64,000 nucleotides of DNA. Origin: Allomuricauda sp. (GTDB lineage Bacteria > Bacteroidota > Bacteroidia > Flavobacteriales > Flavobacteriaceae). The DNA is taken from positions 124,001 through 188,000 of the forward strand of contig NZ_JANQLX010000009.1 in assembly GCF_028280385.1 (NCBI RefSeq), in the 5' to 3' direction. The notes below the pieces were generated by a model that saw only the letters and a list, made by a program, of their open reading frames with translations, searched no databases and had not been told where the DNA came from. This document shows, in pieces, positions 34,040 to 42,814 of this stretch (within the stretch, counting starts at the first letter, position 1; the number at the start of each line of letters is the position of its first letter). Both the position numbers and the translations under genes were made by a program.

Positions 34040-35053
34040 ATGCGGAAAAGATATTATTTGGTTTATGGGGTCTTGTTAAGTTTGACGATTATATTCTTGA
34101 CATCCTTTTCCCCCAACCCTGTAACAGTGAAGGAACACAGGATGGACATGGACCAAAGCTTGGTGTTCAACACGGATGGGTTGTTTAATGCGGAATTCTT
34201 CGATTTTATATTTAGGGGACAATTTGAGAGTGTTGAAATAACCCGAAACGACACCCAATTCCTTATGATCTTTGAACAATACCTAAGGACTTTCGGAAGA
34301 CAATGCCCCAACACATTACCATCCAACAAAGTAGAGATCATGAACTGGGTCTGCGCCACGGAACAGGTGACCACTAATGGTTACGGAATAGAGACCAGCC
34401 GGGTTTGTATTGATTGGACCACGGTTGGCTCCGGCCTATACGCAAGATCAGATCTCTACAAGGCAAAACTAACCGTGGAACAGCTTCAAAGTACGGAGGT
34501 TTTCAGAAATACCCTGGCCATGATGGCGGATCAAAATGCCATTGGGAATTCCGTGGATATGATCCATAAGGCCAATGCGCTTAAAAATGACATGGCCCAA
34601 CTCTTTAACCTAAATCAATGCAACAATCCTGGGGTTAGGCGGTTTGAGGAGAACCTTAAAAGGTTTGCCCTCAACCAACAGGCCATACGCATGCAGGGTA
34701 CCAGCAAGTATACGGCCATGAAAGTATCAGGAGGCCCCACTGGCCCCCAAAACTTGACCAGGTTGGTGGATGACATGGTCAACAACCATTCCAAGACCTG
34801 GGCATTTAACAGATATATTCCCGGTAGTATTTCAGGTTTGGAAATCTATGCAAAGGACAGCCAGGGAAGGCCCAAGGAAATAAAGGCAAATTATCGGTAC
34901 AAAGGCTTCGCAGGCGTTGGACCGGGTTCGGTAAGGGTGGTCTTTAAAAACGGATTGCCCCATTGTCTGTATTTCTTCGACTTCCCAAATAATTGTAAAA
35001 GTCCCAATAGTAGTATTGTGGCGGCCTATGCACAAGGCAACTATCAAAAGTGA
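34040..35053 (+). CDS. Hypothetical exported or membrane-anchored protein downstream of the STAND gene
   Basis: The ATG at 34040 gives 337 residues. A TTG at 34016 would add eight residues; the ATG fits the hydrophobic leader better (KRYYLVYGVLLSLTIIFLTSF, anchor or signal). The mature part contains cysteines at QCPNTLP, NWVCATE, RVCIDW, QCNNPG, LPHCLYF and NNCKSP, which could form disulfides in the periplasm. No domain recognised. It starts 101 bp after the STAND gene on the same strand and could be cotranscribed. Confidence 0.55.
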   Translation: MRKRYYLVYGVLLSLTIIFLTSFSPNPVTVKEHRMDMDQSLVFNTDGLFNAEFFDFIFRGQFESVEITRNDTQFLMIFEQYLRTFGRQCPNTLPSNKVEIMNWVCATEQVTTNGYGIETSRVCIDWTTVGSGLYARSDLYKAKLTVEQLQSTEVFRNTLAMMADQNAIGNSVDMIHKANALKNDMAQLFNLNQCNNPGVRRFEENLKRFALNQQAIRMQGTSKYTAMKVSGGPTGPQNLTRLVDDMVNNHSKTWAFNRYIPGSISGLEIYAKDSQGRPKEIKANYRYKGFAGVGPGSVRVVFKNGLPHCLYFFDFPNNCKSPNSSIVAAYAQGNYQK

Positions 35054-35077
35054 TAACCATTAAAGACAAAAAAGTTC

Positions 35078-35632
35078 ATGGCAAGAACCCCAAGTAATAT
35101 GTTGGCATTGGGCACCAAAGCCCCCGATTTTAATTTATTGGATACCGTAAGCGACACCCACACATCCTTGGAAGAGGTAAAGGGAAAGCACGGCACCGTG
35201 GTCATGTTTATCTGTAACCACTGCCCATTTGTGGTCCATGTGAATCCTAAAATTGCGGAGCTGGGCAGGACGTATCAGGCAAAAGGAATTGGATTTGTGG
35301 CCATTTCCAGCAACGATGTGGACAATTATCCGGATGATGCCCCAGATTTGATGAAATTAAAGGCAGAAGAAGAAGGTTATACCTTCCCGTATCTGTATGA
35401 TGGGAGTCAAGCTGTGGCCAAGGCCTACGATGCAGCATGCACCCCTGATTTTTATCTTTTTGATAGCGATTTGAACTTGGTCTATCGAGGTCAGTTGGAT
35501 GACTCCAGGCCGGGAAATGGCCTTCCCCTTACAGGAAACGACCTGCAACAAGCTATGGATTCCCTTTTGGAAGGCAGTCCAATAAGCAATGACCAAAAGC
35601 CGAGCATCGGCTGCAATATCAAATGGAAATAA
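35078..35632 (+). CDS. Thioredoxin-fold redoxin (AhpC/TSA-like)
   Basis: A 184-residue soluble protein, no signal. Start region ALGTKAPDFNLLDTVSDTHTSLEEVKGKHGTVVMFICNHCPFVVHVNPKIAEL. The CNHCPF motif is the redox centre of a group of thioredoxin-family proteins. GQLDDSRPGNGLPLTGNDL and a C-terminal SIGCNIKWK are typical of this group. It probably reduces peroxides or disulfides in the cytoplasm. A cupin gene begins immediately after its stop (35633). Confidence 0.88.
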   Translation: MARTPSNMLALGTKAPDFNLLDTVSDTHTSLEEVKGKHGTVVMFICNHCPFVVHVNPKIAELGRTYQAKGIGFVAISSNDVDNYPDDAPDLMKLKAEEEGYTFPYLYDGSQAVAKAYDAACTPDFYLFDSDLNLVYRGQLDDSRPGNGLPLTGNDLQQAMDSLLEGSPISNDQKPSIGCNIKWK

Positions 35633-35953
35633 ATGAAAATTGACCCCAAGGAAGCACTGGAAAAATTGTCCCAACAACAAGGGCCTTTCATGACACTCTT
35701 TAATCATGGCACCCTGGAAGTTGAAATCTACCAGCCAGAAAAAGTGGACCTCCAACAACCGCATACCCGCGATGAAGTATATGTGGTCATATCGGGAACA
35801 GGGGAATTCCTGAACGGTGGGGTACGGACCAATTTTGGGCCAGGAGATTTTTTATTTGTACCTGCGGGGGTGGAGCACCGATTTGAAAATTTTACGGATG
35901 ATTTTTCCACCTGGGTCTTGTTCTACGGACCGGAAGGTGGGGAACAAAATTGA
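35633..35953 (+). CDS. Cupin domain protein
   Basis: A 106-residue single-domain cupin. The two cupin motifs are visible: HTRDEVYVVISGTGEFLNGG (metal-binding His, Glu) and PGDFLFVPAGVEHRFENF (His). The N-terminus shows MKIDPKEALEKLSQQ. Small cupins bind metal or sugar ligands; the ligand is unknown. Start overlaps nothing but touches the previous stop codon, so it is in an operon with the redoxin and the GNAT gene. Confidence 0.88.
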   Translation: MKIDPKEALEKLSQQQGPFMTLFNHGTLEVEIYQPEKVDLQQPHTRDEVYVVISGTGEFLNGGVRTNFGPGDFLFVPAGVEHRFENFTDDFSTWVLFYGPEGGEQN

Positions 35954-35961
35954 TTTTGGCA

Positions 35962-36483
35962 ATGGAAGTTATCCTGGAACCCGTCACCCAAAGCAATATG
36001 GAAACCTATATGAATGTAGGCATCCAATCCTATAAGGAACACTATTTGCATCTTTGGGAACGCGGGGACCCTACGCCCTATATTAGCCGAAGTTTTACGG
36101 AAGCAGTGGTTTCTTCAGACTTGGAAAATCCCAATCTAAAGCACTTTTTGGTCAAAGTGGGAGAATCTGTTGCCGGTATTGTCAAGTTGGTACTACATTG
36201 TCCGTTGGATGAGCATGCTGCCGAACAGGCGTTGCTCGCCCAAAAAATATATTTGTTAAAGGCCCATTCAGGCAAAGGTCTGGGCAAACAGGTCTTGGGT
36301 CTCATTGAGGAGTATGCCAGAACCCTGGGCAAAAAAATTGTGTGGTTGGATACCATGCAAAAAGGTGGCCCCATTAAATTCTACCTTAAAAACGGCTTTG
36401 TGATCAAAAAAGAAAGTGAACTGGAGATACCCAATGCCATTCCGGAGGAAAAACCCATGTGGGTGCTCACCAAACAACTTTGA
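35962..36483 (+). CDS. GNAT-family N-acetyltransferase
   Basis: From the ATG at 35962, 173 residues (the frame is open to a TTG at 35950 overlapping the cupin stop). The GNAT core is visible: FLVKVGESVAGIVKL, then the acetyl-CoA loop LLKAHSGKGLGKQVLGLIEEYA (QxxGxG/A type), and LDTMQKGGPIKFYLKNGFV. It acetylates an amine in the cytoplasm; the substrate is unknown. Third gene after redoxin and cupin. Confidence 0.85.
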   Translation: MEVILEPVTQSNMETYMNVGIQSYKEHYLHLWERGDPTPYISRSFTEAVVSSDLENPNLKHFLVKVGESVAGIVKLVLHCPLDEHAAEQALLAQKIYLLKAHSGKGLGKQVLGLIEEYARTLGKKIVWLDTMQKGGPIKFYLKNGFVIKKESELEIPNAIPEEKPMWVLTKQL

Positions 36484-37026
36484 TCACCAACCTTTGCGCT
36501 TGATCAAATTTTCAATATGGGCAAAATGGTGACTGCCGTGCCAGGCATATCGGCCAACATTCTCTGCCAAGGTGGTTTCTTCGTTGCCTTCCGGATGGGT
36601 AAACTTTCGTTGGAGCTGTTCCGAGTCCAATCCTTTCAGCAAATAGACCAACTTGGCATGCACGGCCCTCAAATGGTCCAATGACATTTGGATGGGAGCG
36701 GTGTTGGCATCAAAAAGTTTGGACCATTCCTTTTCAAAATAAGGTTTTATAACAGGGTTATCTTCTGTCAAGGCCCATTTAAAGCGGATATAGCTATGAT
36801 GATGGCTATCGGAGATATGATGTATCAATTGCCTTACCGTCCAACCTTCCGGGCGGTACGGGGTTTCCAGTTGTTCGTCTGACAAGGGAGTGACCATTTC
36901 CTCCAACCGACTGGGCAAGTGCTCCAAAATGTCAATCCATTCGTCCAAATGTTCCTGGGTTATCTTTTCGGGAATTTGATACGTTCCTATCGGATATCGA
37001 AGGTGTTCCAAACTTGTGTCTTCCAT
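36484..37026 (-). CDS. YfiT-family DinB-fold metal-dependent hydrolase/bacillithiol transferase-like
   Basis: A 180-residue four-helix DinB/YfiT protein. Conserved histidines line the bundle: IHHISDSHHHSYIRFKWAL and YAWHGSHHFAHIENLI. The central pattern GWTVRQLIHHISDSHHH is the YfiT signature. Family members use a metal, and some transfer bacillithiol; Bacteroidota are often reported with bacillithiol-like thiols, so the name is uncertain. Convergent with the GNAT gene with no gap. Confidence 0.85.
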   Translation of the reverse strand: MEDTSLEHLRYPIGTYQIPEKITQEHLDEWIDILEHLPSRLEEMVTPLSDEQLETPYRPEGWTVRQLIHHISDSHHHSYIRFKWALTEDNPVIKPYFEKEWSKLFDANTAPIQMSLDHLRAVHAKLVYLLKGLDSEQLQRKFTHPEGNEETTLAENVGRYAWHGSHHFAHIENLIKRKGW

Positions 37027-37145
37027 GCCTTAAAAGTAGCAAACTTTAGACCGTTTATGCCTTCTTTTCTAATGAATATCATCCCGTCTATGGAAACTTT
37101 AATAGACATTTAACTTCCTCAAAATTAGTGGGAGCAACAAAGCAC

Positions 37146-37153
37146 TAACTTTG
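37146..37153 (+). promoter_or_regulatory. -7 promoter element of the peroxiredoxin gene
   Basis: TAACTTTG is a full TAnnTTTG match, 37 bp before the ATG at 37190. It lies inside a longer open frame and supports the shorter start. Confidence 0.5.
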
Positions 37154-37189
37154 TGGGACACATATTCTTTCAATCTAAATTCAAAATAC

Positions 37190-37828
37190 ATGGCAACACT
37201 TCGATTGGGCGATAGCGCCCCCGATTTTACAGCGGAAACCTCACAAGGCAGCTTGAACTTTTACGATTATTTGGGCGATGGATGGGGCATCTTGTTTTCG
37301 CATCCAGCCGATTTTACCCCGGTTTGTACCACTGAATTGGGCACAGCCGCAAAATTCAAGTCGGAATTTGATAAAAGAAACGTAAAAATGATGGCCTTGA
37401 GCGTGGATGGGGCTGCATCACACAATGAATGGATCAAGGACATCAACGAGACGCAAAACACCGTGGTGAACTTTCCCATTATTGCTGATGAGGACCGGAA
37501 GGTGTCAGACCTTTATGATATGATTCATCCCAACGCGGACGATACCTTAACTGTGCGTTCCGTGTTTATCATCGGTCCGGATAAAAAAATCAAATTGATT
37601 TTGACCTATCCGGCTTCCACCGGCCGTAATTTTTATGAACTATTGCGTGTGGTCGACTCCCTACAACTTACGGCCTACCACAAAGTGGCCACCCCGGCCA
37701 ATTGGGAAAGCGGGGAAAAGGTAGTTGTTAGTCCGGCCATACCCACGAATGAGGCCAAAGAGATTTTCACCAAGGGCGTTGAAGAGGTAAAACCTTATTT
37801 ACGGTTAACCCCTGACCCTACGGCATAA
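37190..37828 (+). CDS. Peroxiredoxin, 1-Cys (Prx6-type)
   Basis: 212 residues from the ATG at 37190; the frame is open upstream but the -7 box at 37146-37153 lies in that extension. The catalytic motif is SHPADFTPVCTTELG (PxxxTxxC, C46). The C-terminal half (GPDKKIKLILTYPASTGRNFYELLRVVDSLQLT) is the Prx6 type and has no obvious resolving Cys. It reduces peroxides in the cytoplasm. A strong terminator follows. Confidence 0.93.
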   Translation: MATLRLGDSAPDFTAETSQGSLNFYDYLGDGWGILFSHPADFTPVCTTELGTAAKFKSEFDKRNVKMMALSVDGAASHNEWIKDINETQNTVVNFPIIADEDRKVSDLYDMIHPNADDTLTVRSVFIIGPDKKIKLILTYPASTGRNFYELLRVVDSLQLTAYHKVATPANWESGEKVVVSPAIPTNEAKEIFTKGVEEVKPYLRLTPDPTA

Positions 37829-37851
37829 TAAACCAAGATATTGAATATCAG

Positions 37852-37869
37852 ACCGGAGCATGCTCCGGT
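37852..37869 (+). terminator. Rho-independent terminator after the peroxiredoxin gene
   Basis: An 18-bp perfect palindrome ACCGGAGCATGCTCCGGT, followed by seven T. Confidence 0.93.
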
Positions 37870-37975
37870 TTTTTTGTTTACAATTTTGTTTGATCATTGC
37901 GCAACCTCCAGCACTTTTTCTATCTAAAGATTAAACAAACCCTGTTTCCCCATAATCATTAAACAAAAAATATCT

Positions 37976-38062
37976 ATGAACACCTTCTTCGCAATTCTCT
38001 CCATTTTGCTGGCGATTAACCTTGTTCTATTGCTCATAAGTGTCAACAGTTCAAAAAAATAG
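37976..38062 (+). CDS. Tiny membrane peptide (28 residues), copy 1 of a three-member family
   Basis: A 28-residue ORF: ATG at 37976 and TAG at 38060-38062. The sequence has TFF at 3-5, LLA at 11-13, N15, LL at 18-19 and SVN at 22-24, then SSKK. One membrane helix (about 4-21) and a basic tail predict an N-out, C-in single-span peptide. The neighbour at 38142 and the gene at 55571 share every one of these positions without gaps. It lies after the peroxiredoxin terminator. Confidence 0.65.
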   Translation: MNTFFAILSILLAINLVLLLISVNSSKK

Positions 38063-38141
38063 TACAATATAGTAGGGTATTTCTTCGTTCAATTGTTAAC
38101 CAATAAAGCAAAAACGATTTAAATAGCATAAAACACTACCA

Positions 38142-38225
38142 ATGGGCACATTTTTCACCGTATTGTTATTACTGCTTGCACTGAACCTCTGTCTTTTGTT
38201 TGTCAGTGTAAACAGAGCGAAATAA
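38142..38225 (+). CDS. Tiny membrane peptide (27 residues), copy 2
   Basis: A 27-residue ORF: ATG at 38142, TAA at 38223-38225. TFF 3-5, LLA 11-13, N15, LL 18-19 and SVN 22-24 as in copies 1 and 3, then RAK. It starts 79 bp after copy 1 on the same strand. The DNA differs in most wobble positions while the protein pattern is kept, which argues for selection on the peptide. A bidirectional terminator follows directly. Confidence 0.65.
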   Translation: MGTFFTVLLLLLALNLCLLFVSVNRAK

Positions 38226-38226
38226 A

Positions 38227-38252
38227 AAAAGCTTCCTTTTCAGGAAGCTTTT
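38227..38252. terminator. Bidirectional terminator between the tiny peptide gene and the immunophilin gene
   Basis: AAAAGCTTCC (38227-38236) pairs with GGAAGCTTTT (38243-38252) around a 6-base loop. A7 (38224-38230) supplies the U-tract for the leftward immunophilin transcript, TTTTCTTTT the one for the rightward transcript. Confidence 0.9.
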
Positions 38253-38275
38253 CTTTTATAATTTGTGCTGAACGT

Positions 38276-39208
38276 TTATTTGACGTTCATCAGTTCCACA
38301 TCAAAAATAAGGGTCGCATCCGGTGGAATGACCCCTCCGGCACCTGCACTTCCGTACGCCAAATTGGAAGGGATTACAAAACGCGCCTTGTCCCCTACTT
38401 TCAAGAGTCCAATACCTTCATCCCATCCTGGTATGACTTGGCCCACTCCCAAGGTAAAATCTATAGGTTGGTTTCTACTGTAGGACGAATCAAAAACCTG
38501 TCCGTTGGATAAACTTCCTTCATAATGCACGGATACGGTTTTACCCTTTTCCGCTTTGGCCCCACTACCATTCTGGATTAATTTATATCGAAGTCCACTT
38601 TCTGTTTTGTCAAAACCAGCGGCCAATTCTTCCATTTCAGCTTCGGCCCTGGCTTTTGCCTCGGCTATTCTTTTTTCCCTGGCTCCTTCAAAAGTACGGA
38701 ATGCCTCAATGGCGTTCCAGCCTTCGGCATCATCACCCACACGAACTATTTCCAAACTGTCAATGTTATCGCCCTGGGCGATGGCATCCACTACCTCCTG
38801 GCCATGCTCCACATGCCCAAATACCGTGTGCTTATTGTCCAACCATGGCGTGGCCACATGGGTAATAAAAAACTGGCTCCCATTGGTTCCAGGACCGGCA
38901 TTGGCCATGGAAAGTACACCGGGGCCCTCATGGGTCAACTCTGGATGAAACTCATCATCAAACTTGTATCCTGGGTCTCCGGTACCCGTTCCCTGCGGAC
39001 AGCCCCCTTGAATCATAAAGTCGGCAATGACCCTATGGAATTTAAGGCCATCATAATAAGGCTTGCCTTGGGGTTTTGCGGCATTTTCCATATTCCCTTC
39101 GGCCAAGGCCACAAAGTTACCCACGGTTCCGGGGGTTTTATCATGGGTAAGTTTAACCAAAATCTCACCTTTGGTGGTATTGAATTTTGCGTAGATTCCG
39201 TCTTGCAT
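38276..39208 (-). CDS. Fused cyclophilin-FKBP peptidyl-prolyl isomerase (dual-family immunophilin)
   Basis: A 310-residue cytoplasmic protein. Residues 1-160 are cyclophilin ([28 protein letters not shown]; catalytic FHR and [28 protein letters not shown]). Residues about 195-310 are FKBP ([52 protein letters not shown]). Both catalyse cis-trans isomerisation of prolyl bonds. The fusion of two unrelated rotamase folds is known from some Bacteroidota, spirochetes and protists. Alone, with a terminator. Confidence 0.95.
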   Translation of the reverse strand: MQDGIYAKFNTTKGEILVKLTHDKTPGTVGNFVALAEGNMENAAKPQGKPYYDGLKFHRVIADFMIQGGCPQGTGTGDPGYKFDDEFHPELTHEGPGVLSMANAGPGTNGSQFFITHVATPWLDNKHTVFGHVEHGQEVVDAIAQGDNIDSLEIVRVGDDAEGWNAIEAFRTFEGAREKRIAEAKARAEAEMEELAAGFDKTESGLRYKLIQNGSGAKAEKGKTVSVHYEGSLSNGQVFDSSYSRNQPIDFTLGVGQVIPGWDEGIGLLKVGDKARFVIPSNLAYGSAGAGGVIPPDATLIFDVELMNVK

Positions 39209-39284
39209 TTCTTTGGATATTAGATTATTCGATTGCTCGATTCTTCAAATTTAAGGCTGCAAAGGTACAGGTTTTTAGTGGATC

Positions 39285-39773
39285 ATGTGGTCCTTATCCA
39301 TGTACACATACTTCGTAACTTTACCCAAATCATTTTACCAATTGAAGTACATCCGTTTCGTACGAAGAATAATATCATTGGGGTTCATTTTTCTGTTGAT
39401 GGGCTGTTTTTCCATTGAAACCAAAAATCCCAGGAAAGCTTACAAATATTGGTTAGGCAGCAACCCTCCCAAAGAAATTGAATTGATAAAGGGTGAATAT
39501 TATCAATCGCCCCACTTTACCTTGGAATATGAATTATTTCTGAAATTCAAATCGGAAAAAAAATGGTTTGACGAGCTTGTTGAATTAAACGGCCTTGAAA
39601 TCGATACTATTGGAAACACTTGGTCGCTTTGGACGGAATTCCCCGAATGGTTCGATCCTGGAGAAGGCTACTTGATTTACGCCAAAAATCAAATGGATAA
39701 ATTTGATAGGTCAAGATATTTTAGAAATCCCAAAACGGGAATTTGCTATGTCTATGAAACCTTAGGAATGTAA
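39285..39773 (+). CDS. Hypothetical lipoprotein
   Basis: A 162-residue ORF from the ATG at 39285. A lipobox appears well inside (LGFIFLLMGC), so the true start is likely further in, for example a TTG near 39342 (LKYIRFVRRII) that would give a normal lipoprotein signal. The rest (KAYKYWLGSNPPKEIELIKGEYYQSPHFTLEYELFLKF) is soluble and Trp/Tyr rich. No family is recognised. Alternative start at 39300. Confidence 0.55.
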   Translation: MWSLSMYTYFVTLPKSFYQLKYIRFVRRIISLGFIFLLMGCFSIETKNPRKAYKYWLGSNPPKEIELIKGEYYQSPHFTLEYELFLKFKSEKKWFDELVELNGLEIDTIGNTWSLWTEFPEWFDPGEGYLIYAKNQMDKFDRSRYFRNPKTGICYVYETLGM

Positions 39774-39824
39774 CGTACAATTCCCAAAAATCACGGAATG
39801 AGACATAATAGATATACTGATTGT

Positions 39825-40919
39825 ATGAAATTTAAGGGCATGACCATGGTGGCATTGCTAGCTGTTTTTTTGGCTTGTAAAAACGAGAAAAAACAGACGG
39901 TTGAGGCACCAATGCACACCATTGCGCTTTTTGATTCCCAATCCAATGATGATGTGGCCTGTTATCGCATCCCAGCCATCATTACCACAACCAATGGTAC
40001 ATTAATCGCCGCTATAGACGAAAGGGTGCCATCTTGTAATGATCTAAGGGACAATAGGGATATCAATATTGTAATCCGCCGAAGTGCGGACCATGGCCTT
40101 AGTTGGTCCCCCATTACATCCATAGTGGATTATCCCTATGGTGAATCAGCTTCGGACCCATCCCTGATTCTGGATTCGGAAACAGGTGAAATTTTTCTGT
40201 TTTACAATTACATGGATTTGGAAACTGCTCCAGACCAATATCTTTTTAAAGTAGTTCGGAGCAAAGACCATGGGAAAAGTTGGTCCAAACCTGAGGATAT
40301 CACAACTCAAATATCACCGGAAAACTCCCAAATGGATTTTCAATTTATTACCTCTGGCAGAGGTATTCAGACCCAATCTGGAACATTGTTGCATACGTTG
40401 GTAAACCTTGAAAAGGGCCTTTTTGTCTTTGGAAGCAACGACCATGGCCAAAGCTGGTATCATATTCCAACCCCGATTTCTCCGGGAGACGAATCAAAAA
40501 TTGTGGAGCTTTCCAATGGCAGATGGATGATCAACAGCCGAGTGAACAAAAGCGGATTAAGGTTTGTGCACACTTCCAATGATCAAGGAAATAGCTGGGA
40601 ATCACGTGCCGATTCCACATTGATAGACCCGGCATGCAATGCCAGTATACTGCGATATGACAAAGCTCCCCATGGTAAAAACCTTCTGTTGTTCAGTAAC
40701 CCCAGTTCCAAAGACAAACGTGAAAATTTGACCCTTAAATTTAGTGAGGACGAAGGTACGAGCTGGAAGCCTGGAAGGACTATTACGACCGAAATGTCGG
40801 CCTACTCTACCATGAGCGTATTGAATAATGGCAACATAGGACTCTTGTACGAAGCAGAGGATTATCAGAAGAATGTTTTTACCAGTATTCCCATGGATTG
40901 GCTGATGGAAAGCAAATAA
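39825..40919 (+). CDS. Sialidase-fold lipoprotein (exo-alpha-sialidase family)
   Basis: From the ATG at 39825 (364 residues) the N-terminus is a lipoprotein signal (TMVALLAVFLAC). A longer frame starts at 39798. The FRIP-like motif CYRIPAI is followed by at least five Asp boxes of the form SxDxGxSW (SADHGLSW, SKDHGKSW, SNDHGQSW, SNDQGNSW, SEDEGTSW). This is the six-bladed propeller of sialidases. It probably releases sialic acid or a related sugar from host or algal glycans outside the cell. No sialic-acid uptake or degradation genes are adjacent. Confidence 0.9.
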   Translation: MKFKGMTMVALLAVFLACKNEKKQTVEAPMHTIALFDSQSNDDVACYRIPAIITTTNGTLIAAIDERVPSCNDLRDNRDINIVIRRSADHGLSWSPITSIVDYPYGESASDPSLILDSETGEIFLFYNYMDLETAPDQYLFKVVRSKDHGKSWSKPEDITTQISPENSQMDFQFITSGRGIQTQSGTLLHTLVNLEKGLFVFGSNDHGQSWYHIPTPISPGDESKIVELSNGRWMINSRVNKSGLRFVHTSNDQGNSWESRADSTLIDPACNASILRYDKAPHGKNLLLFSNPSSKDKRENLTLKFSEDEGTSWKPGRTITTEMSAYSTMSVLNNGNIGLLYEAEDYQKNVFTSIPMDWLMESK

Positions 40920-40963
40920 ATTGCTGTTCTGGACGATACCAACCATCAAAATTTGATTACAAA

Positions 40964-41401
40964 ATGGATTTTACCCCAAAGTATCCTGAAAACAAGGCTT
41001 TAATGTCCTTGTATGAACGTCATTCCATTAAAGTTTCCCAAATCGTTGGCAAATACCTTCTTGATTGTTTGGATTATCCCCTTATCCATTTGGTGGTTGG
41101 ACTGCAGGAGTTTGAGTTTTACGTGGATGATGAATTCCATGACCTACAAGTCAACAACCCTTTGCTTTCCCTTTGTTTGGCACTTCGCGAGTTGGAGGGT
41201 TATAGGGATGAAGGTCCGCTTGAACAATGGTGCAAGGCACTCATGCTGGATAGCGAAAACACCCAGGTAACATCCCACTACCGAAATTTAGAACGAATAT
41301 ATCCAAGTCTGGTATCGCTTTTAGGCCCAATTGACAGCCAAATCAGCGATTTGGATTTCCAACTGAATGCTGGTGCCGCACAAGAGCTTAGAAACAGCTA
41401 A
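40964..41401 (+). CDS. Conserved hypothetical protein
   Basis: From the ATG at 40964, 145 residues; the frame is open back to an ATG at 40898 that overlaps the sialidase end. The sequence (KALMSLYERHSIKVSQIVGKYLLDCLDYPLIHLVVGLQEFEFYVDDEFHDLQVNNPL) is helical and acidic, no signal. No domain recognised. It is 44 bp after the sialidase stop. Confidence 0.5.
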   Translation: MDFTPKYPENKALMSLYERHSIKVSQIVGKYLLDCLDYPLIHLVVGLQEFEFYVDDEFHDLQVNNPLLSLCLALRELEGYRDEGPLEQWCKALMLDSENTQVTSHYRNLERIYPSLVSLLGPIDSQISDLDFQLNAGAAQELRNS

Positions 41402-41416
41402 ACAAGTAAAGTTGTT

Positions 41417-42814
41417 CTATCCCTTGATCTTTGAGTTGGGGATTGTCCCGTATTTATCGATCAAATACACCAAACTTGCCATGGTAGCCGCTCCCAACTG
41501 TAATTCCCGCTTATTTACGTGCTCAAAAGTGTCGTTTTCGGCATGGTGGTGGTCAAAGTACCGTTGGGAATCAGGTCTGAGTCCTGCCAGCACCAAATCT
41601 TGGTCCATTAAGGGTCTAATATCCGCCCCACTATAGCCCTTTACGAACATGTGGATCAAATAAGGCTCGAACAGATTGCTCCAACTCCTTACCTGGGCCA
41701 AATTTTCATCGGAACAATTGAAGGAAAAACCCCTGGGCGTAAATCCACCTGAATCGCTTTCCAGGGCAAAAATGTGTTTTTCATTCTTTTGGCGGGCCAC
41801 TTCGGCATATTTATTACCTCCTCGTAGCCCGTTTTCCTCATTCATAAAAAGGACCACACGAAGGGTACGTTTGGGTTTGTAACCTGTTTCTTTCAACAAT
41901 CGCAGAACGTCCATACTCTGCACACAACCTGCACCATCATCGTGGGAGCCATCTCCCAAATCCCAAGAATCCAAATGGCCTCCCACTACCATCACCTCAT
42001 TGGGATGGGTAGTGCCCCTTATCTCACCAATTACGTTGTATGACTGTACATCGTCCAGCTGTTTACAGTTCTGTTTGAAATAAAACTTGATATCAGGATT
42101 CAATTTCAGGGTAGTGCTCAAAAGTTCCGCTCCCTTGGTACTTATGGCCGCAGCAGGGATACGGTCCGCAACCGCAGTATCCCCATAACTCATGGAACCA
42201 GTATGCGGATAATCGTCCAATCTAAGGGTCATGGAACGCACGATCACTCCAGCCGCTCCGTACCTTCCGGCTTCTGCAGCGCCAGAATATCTCTGGTCCA
42301 CGCATCCGGAATACGAAGCAAAGGTGCTGATCAAGGTTGGGTCCATGGGGCGGTTATAAAAAACGATATTGCCTTCTATTTTCTCCCTGCCCAATTTTTC
42401 AAGATCTTCTATACCTTGAACTTCCACCACCTTGGTCTTAACGCCTCCTTCCGGAGTGGCCACAGAACCTCCCAAAGCGCAAATGGGCACATTGGTGGTC
42501 AGTCCAGGTTTGGTTTCTATATAGGCAAATTCCGGTGTCCCCCTGACCCATTTTGGTACCATGACCGGTTGCAACCAAACCCTATCCAAACCCAAGGAAT
42601 CCAATTGACTTTTAGTGTAATCAACGGCTTGTTGGGCCTGAATGGAACCGGACAATCGTCCGCCAATCTGGTTGGACAAATAATTGAGCCAATCGTATGC
42701 TTTTCCCTCGGTAAGTGCTAAATCATATATTGCTTTTAGCTGATTTTCGTCCTCGGATTGTGCATAAAAGGTGGTACTGAGGCAAAATAAGACTAGGAGT
42801 AATGCTGCTCTCAT
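41417..42814 (-). CDS. M28-family zinc metallopeptidase, exported
   Basis: A 465-residue protein with a signal peptide (AALLLVLFCLSTTFYAQ). A PA (protease-associated) insert lies around residues 140-210. Metal ligands of M28 are visible: VGGHLDSWD (His), GSHDDGAG (bridging Asp), MNEENGLRGG (catalytic Glu), ALESDSGG (Asp) and DHHHAENDT (His). It cleaves peptides in the periplasm, probably as an aminopeptidase or glutamate carboxypeptidase-like enzyme. Its start overlaps the PPK2 stop by 4 bp (ATGA). Confidence 0.92.
   Translation of the reverse strand: MRAALLLVLFCLSTTFYAQSEDENQLKAIYDLALTEGKAYDWLNYLSNQIGGRLSGSIQAQQAVDYTKSQLDSLGLDRVWLQPVMVPKWVRGTPEFAYIETKPGLTTNVPICALGGSVATPEGGVKTKVVEVQGIEDLEKLGREKIEGNIVFYNRPMDPTLISTFASYSGCVDQRYSGAAEAGRYGAAGVIVRSMTLRLDDYPHTGSMSYGDTAVADRIPAAAISTKGAELLSTTLKLNPDIKFYFKQNCKQLDDVQSYNVIGEIRGTTHPNEVMVVGGHLDSWDLGDGSHDDGAGCVQSMDVLRLLKETGYKPKRTLRVVLFMNEENGLRGGNKYAEVARQKNEKHIFALESDSGGFTPRGFSFNCSDENLAQVRSWSNLFEPYLIHMFVKGYSGADIRPLMDQDLVLAGLRPDSQRYFDHHHAENDTFEHVNKRELQLGAATMASLVYLIDKYGTIPNSKIKG

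Noticed and set aside
28500-37000. Genomic island or prophage around the STAND gene
   Set aside because: No integrase, transposase, tRNA gene or direct repeats were seen at either side, and base composition looks like that of the flanks.
37151-37189. Longer N-terminus of the peroxiredoxin
   Set aside because: A TTG start here would lie within the -7 promoter box, and the extra residues do not fit the family.
39233-39418. 61-residue ORF before the hypothetical lipoprotein gene
   Set aside because: Overlaps the better supported lipoprotein frame at 39285 and has no recognisable features.
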